Notes: generated from the sequence alone by a model not told the origin. DNA of 59,647 bases from Cyanobacteria bacterium SIG32 (GCA_015152455.1 SUTY01000002.1:1-59647), one strand, 5' to 3'; shown: positions 17,978-27,706, numbered from the stretch's first letter. A program made the numbers and translations.

Positions 17978-19332
17978 TATTCCTCCTCTACCTCATGGGT
18001 TACTTTTAGATTTCCAGAAAACATGGCCAATTCTCCTATACCCTTTGGAGATATTATTTCTTCTCCCAAAAAAGTATATTGTTTTTCAGATGCTTTGCCT
18101 ATTTCAGAGGTTAAACGAGCATCTTTGTAAACAATTGTATTCACAGGAACATTGCTATTTTTTTCTCCTTCAGTTGAAACATAATAAACATTGTTATCGG
18201 CATCTGCTATTGAATACGATTTTACTTCTCCGGTTAATCCTAAATCTGTAAATACAGGCTTAACAATATCTACTCTTTTTGCACCTGCGTTCATAAGAAA
18301 GGCTCTTAATTTATCTGGGTTAATATCTCTAGTTATTTTTTCAGATTGCCATTTTATGTATTGATCTATAGCACCATCTTTATTTTCGATTGCTAGTACA
18401 GTTTCTGGCTCTGCATCTTCAGTAACATAATATTTAAATTCAATATCATATTCTCTTATTGCTGGTCCATATGCATGTACATCATCATTCATCGGCCTTC
18501 TGTTTTTTTGTGAGCAACTTGTGATTACTTTTTTAAGAATTTCTTCAGAAGGTACTTTACTGTTATTCACAATAACTGTAATATCAACTCTTCCAGCAGA
18601 TTGGTTTGATGATACTTTGACATCTTCAATGTTAGCATCTGCTGATAATGCGAAGTATTCATATGCTTCTTCAGGTCCTGCCGTAGAAAAACCAGCCGGT
18701 GCTTTTCTGATTCTTTCTCTATAATTGTTATCTCCGGTGCCGTCATCTCCATCTGGATGTTTTTCACTATATGGATATGGTTCCCCATCATCGCCATTAT
18801 ATGTTGTTTCCAAATTCTCTACACTAGCAATATATGGAACATTGCTTACTTGTGTGTTAATTGATCCAGGTACTTTATTATTGTAAACGGAACCTCCTTT
18901 TTGAGCCTTAATAGGAACATCAACATATAATTTTCCTGCTGGTATTACTCCAACCTCTGTTGTTTCATAGATTAGAATTCCGTCTGGAGTAACAGTTGAT
19001 CCTTTGGGAACAGTTACGTTAATGCTCAATGGTGCAGCAAGCTTGTATCTTTCTGTTGAGATTGAAAAATTCTTTGGCATTCTTTCACAGTCTACACGCT
19101 TGCCAAGTTCATCAAGAACTTCGGCTTTTGCGAATCTCAAAAGCCTCATTTTTGCTTTTTCATTCAAATCGGCATATAAAGTACACATTAAAATAATCAT
19201 TGCATTTGCAAAAATTCTTCTTTCATCAGCAGAATGCAATTCTTCAGATACATATTTTTTTATATTTTCATTTACAATACTTTCAATAGTTGCATCATCA
19301 ATTGTTGCAAATAATTCAGCATTTTCCATCAT
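17977..19332 (-). CDS. baseplate wedge protein, gpJ/gp47-like
   Basis: 451 residues, longer than P2 gpJ and nearer to the gp47/XkdT class. Features seen: helical N-terminus, a beta-rich middle with VPKGSTVTPDGILIYETTEV and VPIKAQKGGSVYNNKVPGSI, then GDDGTGDNNYRERIRKAPAG, which is the usual J-family signature. It forms the wedges of the contractile-tail baseplate with the gp25-like protein coded just before it. Confidence 0.88.
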   Translation of the reverse strand: MMENAELFATIDDATIESIVNENIKKYVSEELHSADERRIFANAMIILMCTLYADLNEKAKMRLLRFAKAEVLDELGKRVDCERMPKNFSISTERYKLAAPLSINVTVPKGSTVTPDGILIYETTEVGVIPAGKLYVDVPIKAQKGGSVYNNKVPGSINTQVSNVPYIASVENLETTYNGDDGEPYPYSEKHPDGDDGTGDNNYRERIRKAPAGFSTAGPEEAYEYFALSADANIEDVKVSSNQSAGRVDITVIVNNSKVPSEEILKKVITSCSQKNRRPMNDDVHAYGPAIREYDIEFKYYVTEDAEPETVLAIENKDGAIDQYIKWQSEKITRDINPDKLRAFLMNAGAKRVDIVKPVFTDLGLTGEVKSYSIADADNNVYYVSTEGEKNSNVPVNTIVYKDARLTSEIGKASEKQYTFLGEEIISPKGIGELAMFSGNLKVTHEVEEE

Positions 19333-19335
19333 AAA

Positions 19336-19605
19336 TTAAATCTCCACTATAGTAATTTCTGGAATAATCTTCAAATTATGGTCTTTGGTTTCCACAGCAT
19401 CGATGCTTAATATTTGAACTCTTTTCTCGTAAGTTTCAATTTGTTCTTCAGCATCAGCTAAAGCTAAAGGCTTTACCTCTTCCATTGGTTTGTCATATAA
19501 ATCTCCATTCAATCCCATACCTCTTAAATATGGAGCTTGACCACGAGTGATATTTAAAATATTTTGTACGCAAACTTGTGGATCTCCATTTCCTATACTT
19601 TTCAT
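19336..19605 (-). CDS. baseplate wedge protein, gp25/gpW-like
   Basis: 89 residues. QVCVQNILNITRGQAPYLRGMG fits the gp25-like lysozyme-fold subunit of contractile tails (not enzymatic), with the C-terminal DHNLKIIPEITIVEI strand pair. It abuts the gpU-like gene upstream and gpJ downstream. Confidence 0.7.
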   Translation of the reverse strand: MKSIGNGDPQVCVQNILNITRGQAPYLRGMGLNGDLYDKPMEEVKPLALADAEEQIETYEKRVQILSIDAVETKDHNLKIIPEITIVEI

Positions 19606-20105
19606 TATTTTATTCCTTTTGCTTTTGTATTTTGTTCAAGTTTTTTTGCATCAATAGCTAATGTCGCTTTATTTTTTGTAACTTTTTTCTTTTGTTCGGT
19701 TTTCTTTTCCTTTTCTTCTTCAGGTTCACCAAAAGTCAAAGTTAAATTCATTGATAGAATTACCCCAGAAGGTGCATAGACTATATTTGAAGGTTTGACC
19801 GCCATTAGCATTGTCTTTAATGGTCCAAATCTTTTACCACCTAATATGAAAGTATCTTTTATACCAATAAGAGAACAGGCTTTTTGATGTTCTTTTTCTG
19901 GATATACTCCACAAGATCTATCTAATGAATAACTTATTGTTAGAGAGTCTTTTTTAAACCCTTTTACAACAGTTTTATCATTTCCATCGGCACCTTTTTT
20001 GGATTCGGTTTTTACACCAAAAGAAAGGCTAATAGAATTGATTGTCATTATTTTTGTATCAGATATCTCCCACTTTATTTGATTGAATTGTGCTTGAATT
20101 GTCAT
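19605..20105 (-). CDS. gpU-like tail protein
   Basis: 166 residues. Beta-rich core (ISLSFGVKTESKKGADGNDK, LTISYSLDRSCG, APSGVILSMNLTLTFGEPEE) followed by a Lys/Glu tail. The core has the same strand pattern as the first ~130 residues of the baseplate hub gene at 20530-21843, suggesting a duplicated P2 gpU-type domain. Probably a tail-tube or baseplate adaptor. Confidence 0.5.
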   Translation of the reverse strand: MTIQAQFNQIKWEISDTKIMTINSISLSFGVKTESKKGADGNDKTVVKGFKKDSLTISYSLDRSCGVYPEKEHQKACSLIGIKDTFILGGKRFGPLKTMLMAVKPSNIVYAPSGVILSMNLTLTFGEPEEEKEKKTEQKKKVTKNKATLAIDAKKLEQNTKAKGIK

Positions 20106-20113
20106 ATAAACCT

Positions 20114-20521
20114 CTAATTAGGTGGGGTTGTAGTTCCACCTTGACTATCTGTGTGAGCATGTTCATTGGTTGATCCATAAGCAGCACTTACAAAATCGGC
20201 AGCAGAAACATTGCCACTAGTTTTGGTATCTCCATTCTGAGTTATATTCCCATCAATAATTAAATTATAAGGAATATGGTCTTGAAAATTTCCATCAAAA
20301 CGGCCTAATATATAGCCTGTTTTATCCTCAAATAACACATACACAACCTCTGTTTCTGGGGCTAGATTCCCCATCGTTCCTCTTAAATACCATGGAATTA
20401 CGAGAGGTCGTGTCACAGCGCCACCAATCAATGAAACAACTTTAGCTGTAGTTGCATGATTATTAGCATCAATAGGTTCAGATTCTATTGATGAAATTTT
20501 ACCTTTTAATATTTCTGCCAT
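20114..20521 (-). CDS. baseplate spike protein, gpV-like
   Basis: 135 residues: an OB-like N-terminal half (GKISSIESEPIDAN..., LGNLAPETEVVYVLFEDKTGYIL), a short helical beta-spike with repeated GNITQNGDTKTSGNV, and an apex NEHAHTDSQGGTT. The HxH pair is the iron-binding tip motif of P2 gpV/phi92-type membrane-piercing spikes. Confidence 0.75.
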   Translation of the reverse strand: MAEILKGKISSIESEPIDANNHATTAKVVSLIGGAVTRPLVIPWYLRGTMGNLAPETEVVYVLFEDKTGYILGRFDGNFQDHIPYNLIIDGNITQNGDTKTSGNVSAADFVSAAYGSTNEHAHTDSQGGTTTPPN

Positions 20522-20529
20522 ATAATCCT

Positions 20530-21843
20530 CTATGCTAAAAATCTAAAATAATGGTTTGTTTTTTTCTTTACATAATCATGCCGGACTTTCGTATAAAAAA
20601 CATTTCCATTATTAGAAGTTGCTCCTGGTGTATTTAATGCAACTAAACTTGCAGCGGATAAATCTCTCATTATGTCAGTCTGGAAACTGCCTGTTTTTAA
20701 TGAGCGATTCATTTTTGCAAGAATATTTTTTGCATACAAATTGCCTTCCGTTTCATTATCAATGTAACCTTTGAGAATTTTTCTAAACACATTCTCGTTT
20801 TTGTTTTCAGCTGAAGCATATCCAGCCATACTTCCATTATCAATTTCACAAGCTCCATATGCGTTGATAGAATTATCATCATATTTATAATTTGTATCAT
20901 CTTTTATGGTTACTGTTTTAACAGGTGTGCTTTTTTCGATCGCTTCCGGAGAATACAAAACGAGTTTTCCATCATAAACTACAAAAGAACAGCCTTCCAA
21001 TTCACATTTTTCTGCTAAAAATTTTAAATCAGAAATGTTTTCTTGTTCTATAAACGGAATTGTTCTGTTTTCTACATCATGGCTTTCAAGAGAGAGCCCA
21101 TTTCTACCTGCAATTTCTGTAATTACTTGTAAAAATTTAACATTGCTCCAAGATTTATTGTTTTCTTTTATAACTTTTCGCATTTTATCAGGGATACTTG
21201 TACCTGTTAGATTCATATATCCATTTTCTGGTAGAACGGATTGAATATACATTTTTCCTGTTTTTGCGATTCCGTCAATTACTTTTATAGTATCAGTGTT
21301 ATTTGGATTCCAACCATCCCATAAATGATTATTATCTGCGAATTTTATTTTTATTTCATCTGGTTTATCTTCAGAGTTCATTTCATGCTCACATTCAATA
21401 ACAGTGATGTCTTTTGTTATGTCAATGTCATTATATAAAACTTTAAGGCTTCCACCAGTTCCTGATCCAACTCTTATTTCGACAAAAGAAAGACTTATTT
21501 CGCAACTAACAATTTGACCATTTGGTGTAATGCTAAAATTCGAAGTTTGTGCATCTGTCAATAAAAATAATGTTGAAAATAATCTTTTTTCATTGATCTG
21601 AAGAGGTGCAATTACTCCAAGCATTGATCTTACAGTTTCTAATTCTTTAAGAATATTAACTCCTGCACTCGAAATAGCCTTATAAGAAAGTGAGAGATTT
21701 CTCAGTTCACTTCCATTTCCGGTTTGTTTGTTGGAATTACCATCTTTTGTTGTTTTTAATGACAATTGACTATCCCAATTTTCAAACATTTTCAAATATT
21801 TTGGAGAAATATCCCATTCTAGCTTATAAAATTTTGCTAACAT
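20530..21843 (-). CDS. baseplate hub (P2 gpD-like) with N-terminal gpU-like domain
   Basis: 437 residues. From about 130 on it is a gpD/late-control-D hub: VLYNDIDITKDITVIECEHE, DEIKIKFADNNHLWDGWNP, FLAEKCELEGCSFVVYDGKL. The first ~130 residues look like a gpU-type tail domain related to the gene at 19605-20105. The hub joins tail tube and spike. The apparent fusion is unusual for P2-like phages. It ends nine bases before the spike gene. Confidence 0.75.
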   Translation of the reverse strand: MLAKFYKLEWDISPKYLKMFENWDSQLSLKTTKDGNSNKQTGNGSELRNLSLSYKAISSAGVNILKELETVRSMLGVIAPLQINEKRLFSTLFLLTDAQTSNFSITPNGQIVSCEISLSFVEIRVGSGTGGSLKVLYNDIDITKDITVIECEHEMNSEDKPDEIKIKFADNNHLWDGWNPNNTDTIKVIDGIAKTGKMYIQSVLPENGYMNLTGTSIPDKMRKVIKENNKSWSNVKFLQVITEIAGRNGLSLESHDVENRTIPFIEQENISDLKFLAEKCELEGCSFVVYDGKLVLYSPEAIEKSTPVKTVTIKDDTNYKYDDNSINAYGACEIDNGSMAGYASAENKNENVFRKILKGYIDNETEGNLYAKNILAKMNRSLKTGSFQTDIMRDLSAASLVALNTPGATSNNGNVFYTKVRHDYVKKKTNHYFRFLA

Positions 21844-22068
21844 TTATCTCCTCCAAGGCGCCAATGACTCAACAGATTCTACTGCTGTAACAATAGGAAC
21901 TTTTATTTGTTCGCCACCTTGAAATTTAATAACATCAGAATATTGAGGATTATAATAACGAAGATATTTGCTCATTCTTTCTTCTGTATAGATCCTATAA
22001 GCCAACATATCAAAAGTTTCCCCTTGGATAGCTATTTCATCATAAGTTCCTTCAATAGTTACAGCCAT
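21844..22068 (-). CDS. tail protein X (LysM-like), P2 gpX family
   Basis: 74 residues. A LysM-like repeat, DEIAIQGETFDMLAYRIY, then RYYNPQYSDVIKFQGGEQIKVP, is the standard tail protein X pattern. It overlaps the end of the tape measure gene by 17 bp and touches the hub gene, as in P2 (order T-U-X-D here modified). Confidence 0.85.
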   Translation of the reverse strand: MAVTIEGTYDEIAIQGETFDMLAYRIYTEERMSKYLRYYNPQYSDVIKFQGGEQIKVPIVTAVESVESLAPWRR

Positions 22069-24019
22069 ATGCTTTTTTTGCCCTCATTTTTAATTCGTTT
22101 TCTACAAAGTCTATGAATTCAGATTTATATTCATTAAGCTGTTCCATCAAAGATTGCTCGTTAAAGGTACCTCCTCCATCAATTTTGATTTGTGGAGCAA
22201 AAACAATATCTCCAAAAGAAACTATTGTTTCATTCGAAGAATAATTATCTCCAACACCAAGCATTTCTCCAGCTTTTTTCCAAATGTCAATATTTTTGCT
22301 TCTATATTTTTCTTGAAAAGAAATTACAGCTTCAGTACCTTCTTCCCCTGCAATAGATAACCCATCAGTAAAGCCTCCACTTGCAAGCATTGGTATTACA
22401 GGAATATTCAACGAAAAATCTTTACCTCCAAGACCAGGCACCCAATCTGGAATTTGTATTTTCATTGCATTAATACCTGCAATTATCGTATTTATTAGTC
22501 CAATTACCACATTCAAAGGAGCTTTAATTAATTCTCCTATTAGACTGAAAGTACTTCCAAAAATATTCACAACATTTTGCCATGCTTCTCCCCATTGCAG
22601 AGTAAAAACATTGACAATAAAGTCTATAATATTAGCAAAAATATCCAATAAGCCTGTTAATAGTGGCATTATAAGATTAACAGCTTGAACCAATGCTTCA
22701 CCTATAACCGCACATAAAATTTGAAGAATAGGCATTATTGCTTTAACTATCGCAAGTATTGGTGGCAATAATTCTGACACTATCTCTAGTAATAACGGCA
22801 TTATAGTTGCTAAAACTTCAGAAATTAAAGGCAATACAGCATCAGCAAATTCAGCCATGATTGGTGCTGATTGTTCAATAAATTCTGCAACATGGCCAAA
22901 GATACTATTTACCATTGGGACTAAAATTTCAACAACTTTTTGAATAACAGGAGATATTTCTTTCATCATTGAAGAGAGTGTCGGCATTAAATCTGCCACT
23001 CCATCAAAAATAGCTCCGGCTAAAGGTTCAATAAGTAATTGCATTTGCTGTGCGAGCAATTGAGATTTTTCTGCTGCATCAGCAGTATCCCACATTGCTT
23101 TCATAATGCTCTCATCACTCTCATTCATAGCATTTGTAAATGCTTCAAGTTCCAGAGTTCCATTTCTAATTGCTGAAGCTACAGTTGAACCTGCACGCAT
23201 ACCAAACACTTCATTTGCTAATGCAGTTGCTTCTGCTGCATCTCCAGCATTCTTAATTGCTTCATAATAAACTTGGAAACCTTCGGCTGCACTCATACCA
23301 TCTTTGGCAAAAGTACCCACAGACTTTTTCAATGCACCCAAGACTTCTTCTGTTCTTAAACCTGCTTTTTCCATTTGCCCTATCATTGCTGCAGATTGTT
23401 CAAAGGAGAACCCTAAATCTTGAAGTTGTGGACCATAGTCAGTCATTGCTAACATAATCTCACTAAAAGATTTTCCTGTTGCTTGAGAAACTTTGAACAC
23501 ATAGTCCATTTCTTTTCCCATGCTATTTGTTGCAACACCCCATTGTTGAAATGCGTGAGAAGAATTTTCAATAGTTGTAGTTAAATCTTCCCCAAGCATA
23601 TCACTAACGGCAATTGCTTGAGAAGATAATTCAGTTAATACATCTCCAGACACTCCTAGTCTTGTATTAAAATCTGCTATTGCTGTGCTTGCATTTTCCA
23701 TGGTGGTTGGAACTGAATTATAAACATCTTTGAAATCATCTTTTAATGCTTCTAATTCTTCTCCTGTAGCACCAGTTCCGATTCTTATTGAATCATATGC
23801 AGCATCGAACTCTGCACCTAGATCATATAAGCCTTTGCTTATATCAGCCAAAGCTTTTACCGCAACAACACCAGCAGTAACAAAAGCCGCACCCATAGCT
23901 GCAGCTTTTAAATCAATACCTCCAAGAGCTTTTTGAGCTTCTTGTAAACTTTTACCGAGGGAAGGATCGACAGCACCAGCAAGTTCTACAACTGTTTTCA
24001 TTGTTTCTTTTTGAGACAC
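22052..24019 (-). CDS. tail tape measure protein
   Basis: 655 residues. Helical N-terminus with the TMP core (TGATGEELEALKDDFKDVY, VSGDVLTELSSQAIAVSDML, ATGKSFSEIMLAMTDYGPQL) followed by a very hydrophobic stretch (about 310-480) of repeated membrane-like segments and a C-terminal adaptor region. It sets tail length. The frame starts at GTG 24019, whose first base is also the last base of the frameshifted chaperone's stop; an ATG follows six codons later. Confidence 0.88.
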   Translation of the reverse strand: MSQKETMKTVVELAGAVDPSLGKSLQEAQKALGGIDLKAAAMGAAFVTAGVVAVKALADISKGLYDLGAEFDAAYDSIRIGTGATGEELEALKDDFKDVYNSVPTTMENASTAIADFNTRLGVSGDVLTELSSQAIAVSDMLGEDLTTTIENSSHAFQQWGVATNSMGKEMDYVFKVSQATGKSFSEIMLAMTDYGPQLQDLGFSFEQSAAMIGQMEKAGLRTEEVLGALKKSVGTFAKDGMSAAEGFQVYYEAIKNAGDAAEATALANEVFGMRAGSTVASAIRNGTLELEAFTNAMNESDESIMKAMWDTADAAEKSQLLAQQMQLLIEPLAGAIFDGVADLMPTLSSMMKEISPVIQKVVEILVPMVNSIFGHVAEFIEQSAPIMAEFADAVLPLISEVLATIMPLLLEIVSELLPPILAIVKAIMPILQILCAVIGEALVQAVNLIMPLLTGLLDIFANIIDFIVNVFTLQWGEAWQNVVNIFGSTFSLIGELIKAPLNVVIGLINTIIAGINAMKIQIPDWVPGLGGKDFSLNIPVIPMLASGGFTDGLSIAGEEGTEAVISFQEKYRSKNIDIWKKAGEMLGVGDNYSSNETIVSFGDIVFAPQIKIDGGGTFNEQSLMEQLNEYKSEFIDFVENELKMRAKKAYGCNY

Positions 24020-24560
24020 TATCTTTTCCTCCGTTTTCCTCTCATTTTAATTTGCATTTCTTTTTGTTTTTTTTCGTTAGCTGCTTTTTGTTCTTCTAGA
24101 TCCTTAATTGCTTCTTGCAATTCTTCCAATAAATCTACTATTGGCATTTGGTATAAATCTTTTACTGAACTGTTATATTCTCTTGCGTATCCTCTTGCGG
24201 CTTTCCGGAGTCTTTTGAGTCCTGGATAGCCGGTTTTGAGAAAAAACGCATGCCAATTAAAGTTATTTGATATAAGTCATAACCTTCGATTCTCATTAAA
24301 TCGTTAATATCGACCTCTGGATTGCATTTTATAATTGCGTGCATTCCAAGTAATGTGTGCATCAAATTATCATTTTGCATCACACGAAAAACTGTTCCAG
24401 CTTGAGAACCAAGCATTTTACTTCTTTCTTTCTCGATATCGGCCATGTCATTGATATTAATTTTGCTTATATCGTGTTTAAATTCTGTTCTATCGACACC
24501 ATTTACTTTCAAAGGTGTTATTAAAGTAATAATATCAGTCATTGTTTTTCTCCTGTTCAA
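24019..24560 (-). CDS. frameshifted tail assembly chaperone (gpE-E' type)
   Basis: A -1 shift at 24240-24246 leaves the zero frame after RFF and continues LKTGYPGLKRLRKAARGYAR into about 75 residues, including SSVKDLYQMPIVDLLEELQE and a highly charged tail, stopping at 24019-24021. The 'MPI..LLE.L.EA' pattern resembles P2 E'. The -1 frame is open all the way and its stop abuts the tape measure start, as expected for the longer partner that recruits tube subunits. Confidence 0.7.
24162..24560 (-). CDS. tail assembly chaperone (P2 gpE-like), zero-frame product
   Basis: 132 residues between the tail tube and tape measure genes. MTDIITLITPLKVNGVDRTEF and a helical middle fit the phage tail assembly chaperone E family, which coats the tape measure protein during tube assembly. 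It carries a frameshift signal at codons for RFF. Confidence 0.75.
   Translation of the reverse strand: MNRRKTMTDIITLITPLKVNGVDRTEFKHDISKININDMADIEKERSKMLGSQAGTVFRVMQNDNLMHTLLGMHAIIKCNPEVDINDLMRIEGYDLYQITLIGMRFFSKPAIQDSKDSGKPQEDTQENITVQ
24240..24246 (-). other. -1 ribosomal frameshift site T_TTT_TTC
   Basis: The heptamer fits X_XXY_YYZ in the gpE frame (CG-T TTT TTC). Shifting back one base enters the open E' frame directly. Downstream, CCGG/CCGG-containing sequence about ten bases on could form a stimulating structure, not tested. Confidence 0.75.
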
Positions 24561-24601
24561 ATAAAAAGGGGCGAATTTCGCCCCTTATATAGTACATACA
24601 C

Positions 24602-25102
24602 TTATAGCAAAGATTGAATTTCCTTTGCGTAATCTTTTCCATTAATTTTACAAATACCTTTTATTTTGTCGATTAAGATTTTTTCAACTCCATCGGCATA
24701 TAATTGATATCTTGTAACTTCAAAGGTGACATCTCCACTCCAACTAGAGCCTGGTTCAACACCACCTCCTGGAATATTAGAGGTAAGTCCTTTTAAAAAG
24801 GCTTTGTACCCTTTCACTCCTGTATCTCCTGATGTGTCTAGAGAGCTTTTAACAAACCTGTATTCAAAAGTTTTGGAACTTAATCCAAGCATATTAAAAA
24901 AGCCTCGATCCATACCAACAGAAGTTATTGTTGATTGCAATGCTTCTGTTAGACATGTTGGAATATTAATTTTGCCTAATCCATTTACTTCAGATGTAAC
25001 AAAATTAATATCAGGAAGTGTTATTGAAACATCTTCTGCAACAACATCATTGTCGCATAATACTTTTGTCGCTAAAACAGCGCCCATTTTATCTAATGTC
25101 AT
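24602..25102 (-). CDS. tail tube protein, P2 gpFII-like
   Basis: 166 residues beginning MTLDKMGAVLATKVLCDN, with DITLPDINFVTSEVNGLGKI-like strands and EPGSSWSGDVTFEVTRYQLY near the end. Length and position directly after the sheath match the major tail tube of contractile tails. The stop of the sheath and the start here are almost adjacent (one base). Confidence 0.85.
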   Translation of the reverse strand: MTLDKMGAVLATKVLCDNDVVAEDVSITLPDINFVTSEVNGLGKINIPTCLTEALQSTITSVGMDRGFFNMLGLSSKTFEYRFVKSSLDTSGDTGVKGYKAFLKGLTSNIPGGGVEPGSSWSGDVTFEVTRYQLYADGVEKILIDKIKGICKINGKDYAKEIQSLL

Positions 25103-25103
25103 A

Positions 25104-26804
25104 TTATTCCACTCCTTCCGTTAATGATGATAGACCTTCATCTGTGTAATTAACTTCAGCTGTCGCAGATTTGAATTGAGGTGTAGTTGTAACTGGGATA
25201 TTAAATTTAAAATCTCCTTGGATCATATCTTCAGTTGAATTTTCAGAAGCAAGGAAGTAAATTTTTGGTTCTCCAACAAGAGCCCCAATTGCAACTAAAT
25301 CATCAAGTGCATTTTGTTCATAATTAAGAATTGAATCTCTCTTTGCAGGTGTAAATGGTTTATCGATTTCGGCACCATTTCGCTTTTGGAACGTATTTTC
25401 TAAATGCATAAGAGTTCTCATGTATGTATCAAATACGCATCTGACATCATCATCTGAACCATATCTGAATTTTGCAGTATGGCCACCCCATAGCTTCATT
25501 TTTCCACCATCTGAATATGCTGTTGAGATACCAACTTCATTCAAATTGTTAGCTTCTGCTCTATCAAAGCCTGTATTTTTAGAATTTTTCCCAAAATACT
25601 GTGATGTTGCAGGAATTTCTTTGTTTGAACAAGTTTCACAAGGCACATTCTTATGCAAATTATCAGCACGCATAAATTCAACAATAGCAAGAGTTGAACA
25701 ATGAAAGATTCTTTCAGTTCCTGCATCATAAACTTGAGGCCAGAACACTTTAGTTCTTTCACTATCATAAGCATTATTTACTTTCCAAGCCATTGCTTCT
25801 TCTATCGTATCAATTGTTGTTTCAACAGTTTTCTTAACAGTATCTCCAACAGTCAATGTTTCAGAATTTCCTTCGCCGATGGTAACAGTTCCAGCTGATG
25901 TGTCAACAGCAGAAACTGCACCGATCGGTTTAGAAAGGAGCTTGTTTGAAAAAGCAGTTATACCCACTTTTATTTCTTCAGAAGTATAGAATGTTCCTGT
26001 CACATCTCCACTATATTCATATATATCTGTTTCTGTATCAGCTTCTCCGGTTAATGGAATATCTGCAACTGCAAATGCATCCCATTGGTCATTAACTTGT
26101 TGAATTGCAGTAACCATTGCATTATAAACTTTTTTATTTTCATTAAATTTTAATGCTGATAATAAGTTTGGAATCAAACCTTGCAATTTATTATAAACAA
26201 GTGGTAATGCTCCTATACCAGAGTATTCTCCTGATGCTGTTTTTCCACCTATAATTGCATTTTCATCAATCAATGTTGGATCTACTTCACTAAAAGAAAT
26301 TTCAATATTTCCTTCAAGAGGAGTACTTCCTAATGAATTTAATAACACTTTTCCGGTAGTAAAGTTATAATCCACAGAGAAATCAACATCTTGTGTCTTT
26401 TCTGCAATAGCTACAGTATCAAGAATAACAGTGTCTGAAATAAATTCAGCTCTTCCATTAACAAAGTTTAATATTTTTGTTGTTGCTGCATTCTTTTTAT
26501 GTATCTCAGGATCCAACACATTAATTACATAAATTGGGCCAATATTTCCAAGTTTATTATCAAAATGTGCGCCAATGGCTTCGCAGATTGTGAAGTTTTC
26601 CCAATCCACAGAATAACCAACGGTTTTTTGTGCATGTAAATAATTTGATAATTTAACCGGAGTATTCACGACCCCTTTTTCTTTATAACCTTTTACAAGG
26701 TTTACTGGTGCAGTACCAACATACACGGCAACAGTTCCTGCTGAAGTAACACTTTTTGCAGCAGAATTACCTATGTATGCATACATACCATGTTTGTATG
26801 CCAT
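25104..26804 (-). CDS. contractile tail sheath protein
   Basis: 566 residues. Sheath features: GTVAVYVGTAPVNLVKGYKE at the N-terminus, GNIGPIYVINVLDPE, and a conserved C-terminal domain with RTLMHLENTFQKRNGAEIDK. It proves a myovirus-type tail. Inserted beta domains between (about 130-330) account for the size. Strong ribosome binding site AAGGAGG. Confidence 0.92.
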   Translation of the reverse strand: MAYKHGMYAYIGNSAAKSVTSAGTVAVYVGTAPVNLVKGYKEKGVVNTPVKLSNYLHAQKTVGYSVDWENFTICEAIGAHFDNKLGNIGPIYVINVLDPEIHKKNAATTKILNFVNGRAEFISDTVILDTVAIAEKTQDVDFSVDYNFTTGKVLLNSLGSTPLEGNIEISFSEVDPTLIDENAIIGGKTASGEYSGIGALPLVYNKLQGLIPNLLSALKFNENKKVYNAMVTAIQQVNDQWDAFAVADIPLTGEADTETDIYEYSGDVTGTFYTSEEIKVGITAFSNKLLSKPIGAVSAVDTSAGTVTIGEGNSETLTVGDTVKKTVETTIDTIEEAMAWKVNNAYDSERTKVFWPQVYDAGTERIFHCSTLAIVEFMRADNLHKNVPCETCSNKEIPATSQYFGKNSKNTGFDRAEANNLNEVGISTAYSDGGKMKLWGGHTAKFRYGSDDDVRCVFDTYMRTLMHLENTFQKRNGAEIDKPFTPAKRDSILNYEQNALDDLVAIGALVGEPKIYFLASENSTEDMIQGDFKFNIPVTTTPQFKSATAEVNYTDEGLSSLTEGVE

Positions 26805-26828
26805 TTTTTCCTCCTTTATTTTTGCAGG

Positions 26829-27380
26829 CTATAATAAATGATCGTATTTTTTGTGGACAGTTGATTTGCAGTATTCTCCGGTAAAGGTCAAATATGCAAA
26901 CCAATAGGGATAATAATCTGCTATAACCCCTTGTTCTTTTAATGGGCCACTTTCTATCCCATCTTCTAAACGTATTCTTATTGGACCGATTAATTCCTCT
27001 TTTACTAAAGCATCTTCAACATATTGAACAAAATTCATTACATCTTTATATCCATCAACATTTCTTTCATAATCTCCAGAAGAATGAAGTCCAGGGTTCC
27101 AAATAGAAAACCCTAGTCTAATATTAATCATTCCTTTTGATTCTTTGGGAAATGTTTTGTTGTTATCATATTGAACAACTATTGATGGTGATACATGTCT
27201 TGTTTCTGGAATTATATCTTTTGGTGGAATATAGACAATATGAACATCTGGGTTCACAAGCTGATATTCATAAGTATTGTCATTATTCTCATCATTTGGT
27301 TTTTTATAGGTCAATTGGGAACAGACTTTTTCTTTTAACCAATTTGCAATGATTTCCAAATTATTAAGTGTAGTTGCCAT
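26829..27380 (-). CDS. tail terminator/completion protein (gp37-like)
   Basis: 183 residues. NNLEIIANWLKEKV at the start and later VSPSIVVQYDNNK and VDGYKDVMNFVQYVEDALVK are consistent with Mu gp37/DUF1834-type completion proteins coded before the sheath. Assignment rests on position and general pattern. Confidence 0.5.
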   Translation of the reverse strand: MATTLNNLEIIANWLKEKVCSQLTYKKPNDENNDNTYEYQLVNPDVHIVYIPPKDIIPETRHVSPSIVVQYDNNKTFPKESKGMINIRLGFSIWNPGLHSSGDYERNVDGYKDVMNFVQYVEDALVKEELIGPIRIRLEDGIESGPLKEQGVIADYYPYWFAYLTFTGEYCKSTVHKKYDHLL

Positions 27381-27388
27381 ATCTCCCC

Positions 27389-27706
27389 CTATGCAGAGCG
27401 AACCCCTGACAATGCTATTTGTGTCATTCCCATATTTTCATCCCAAGCATCAATCGTGTATTCTCGATGATCCACTTTTAAATGCTGATTCACTCCTTTT
27501 TGGCAAGGAAGGTCTTTTGTTTTAGCAAAAATTAAGATGCTACTTTCAGATACACCAAGTTCTGCACCTGCTTGCCTCTCTCTTAATGCCTCATCATCAA
27601 AAATGCAAAGAATTTCCTTGCCTTCAATGGAGTGTAATGTACCTAATTCATCAATATTTAAGAATACGTTATCAATATCATTTTCAAGCATTTCTTGAAA
27701 ATTCAT
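27389..27706 (-). CDS. head-tail attachment protein, lambda gpFII-like
   Basis: 105 residues, close to the 117 of lambda FII. ILCIFDDEALRERQAGAELG, then ESSILIFAKTKDLP and REYTIDAWDENMGMTQIAL match the gpFII/Gifsy-2 attachment family that caps the filled head. Its ATG overlaps the TAA of the preceding gene. Confidence 0.6.
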   Translation of the reverse strand: MNFQEMLENDIDNVFLNIDELGTLHSIEGKEILCIFDDEALRERQAGAELGVSESSILIFAKTKDLPCQKGVNQHLKVDHREYTIDAWDENMGMTQIALSGVRSA

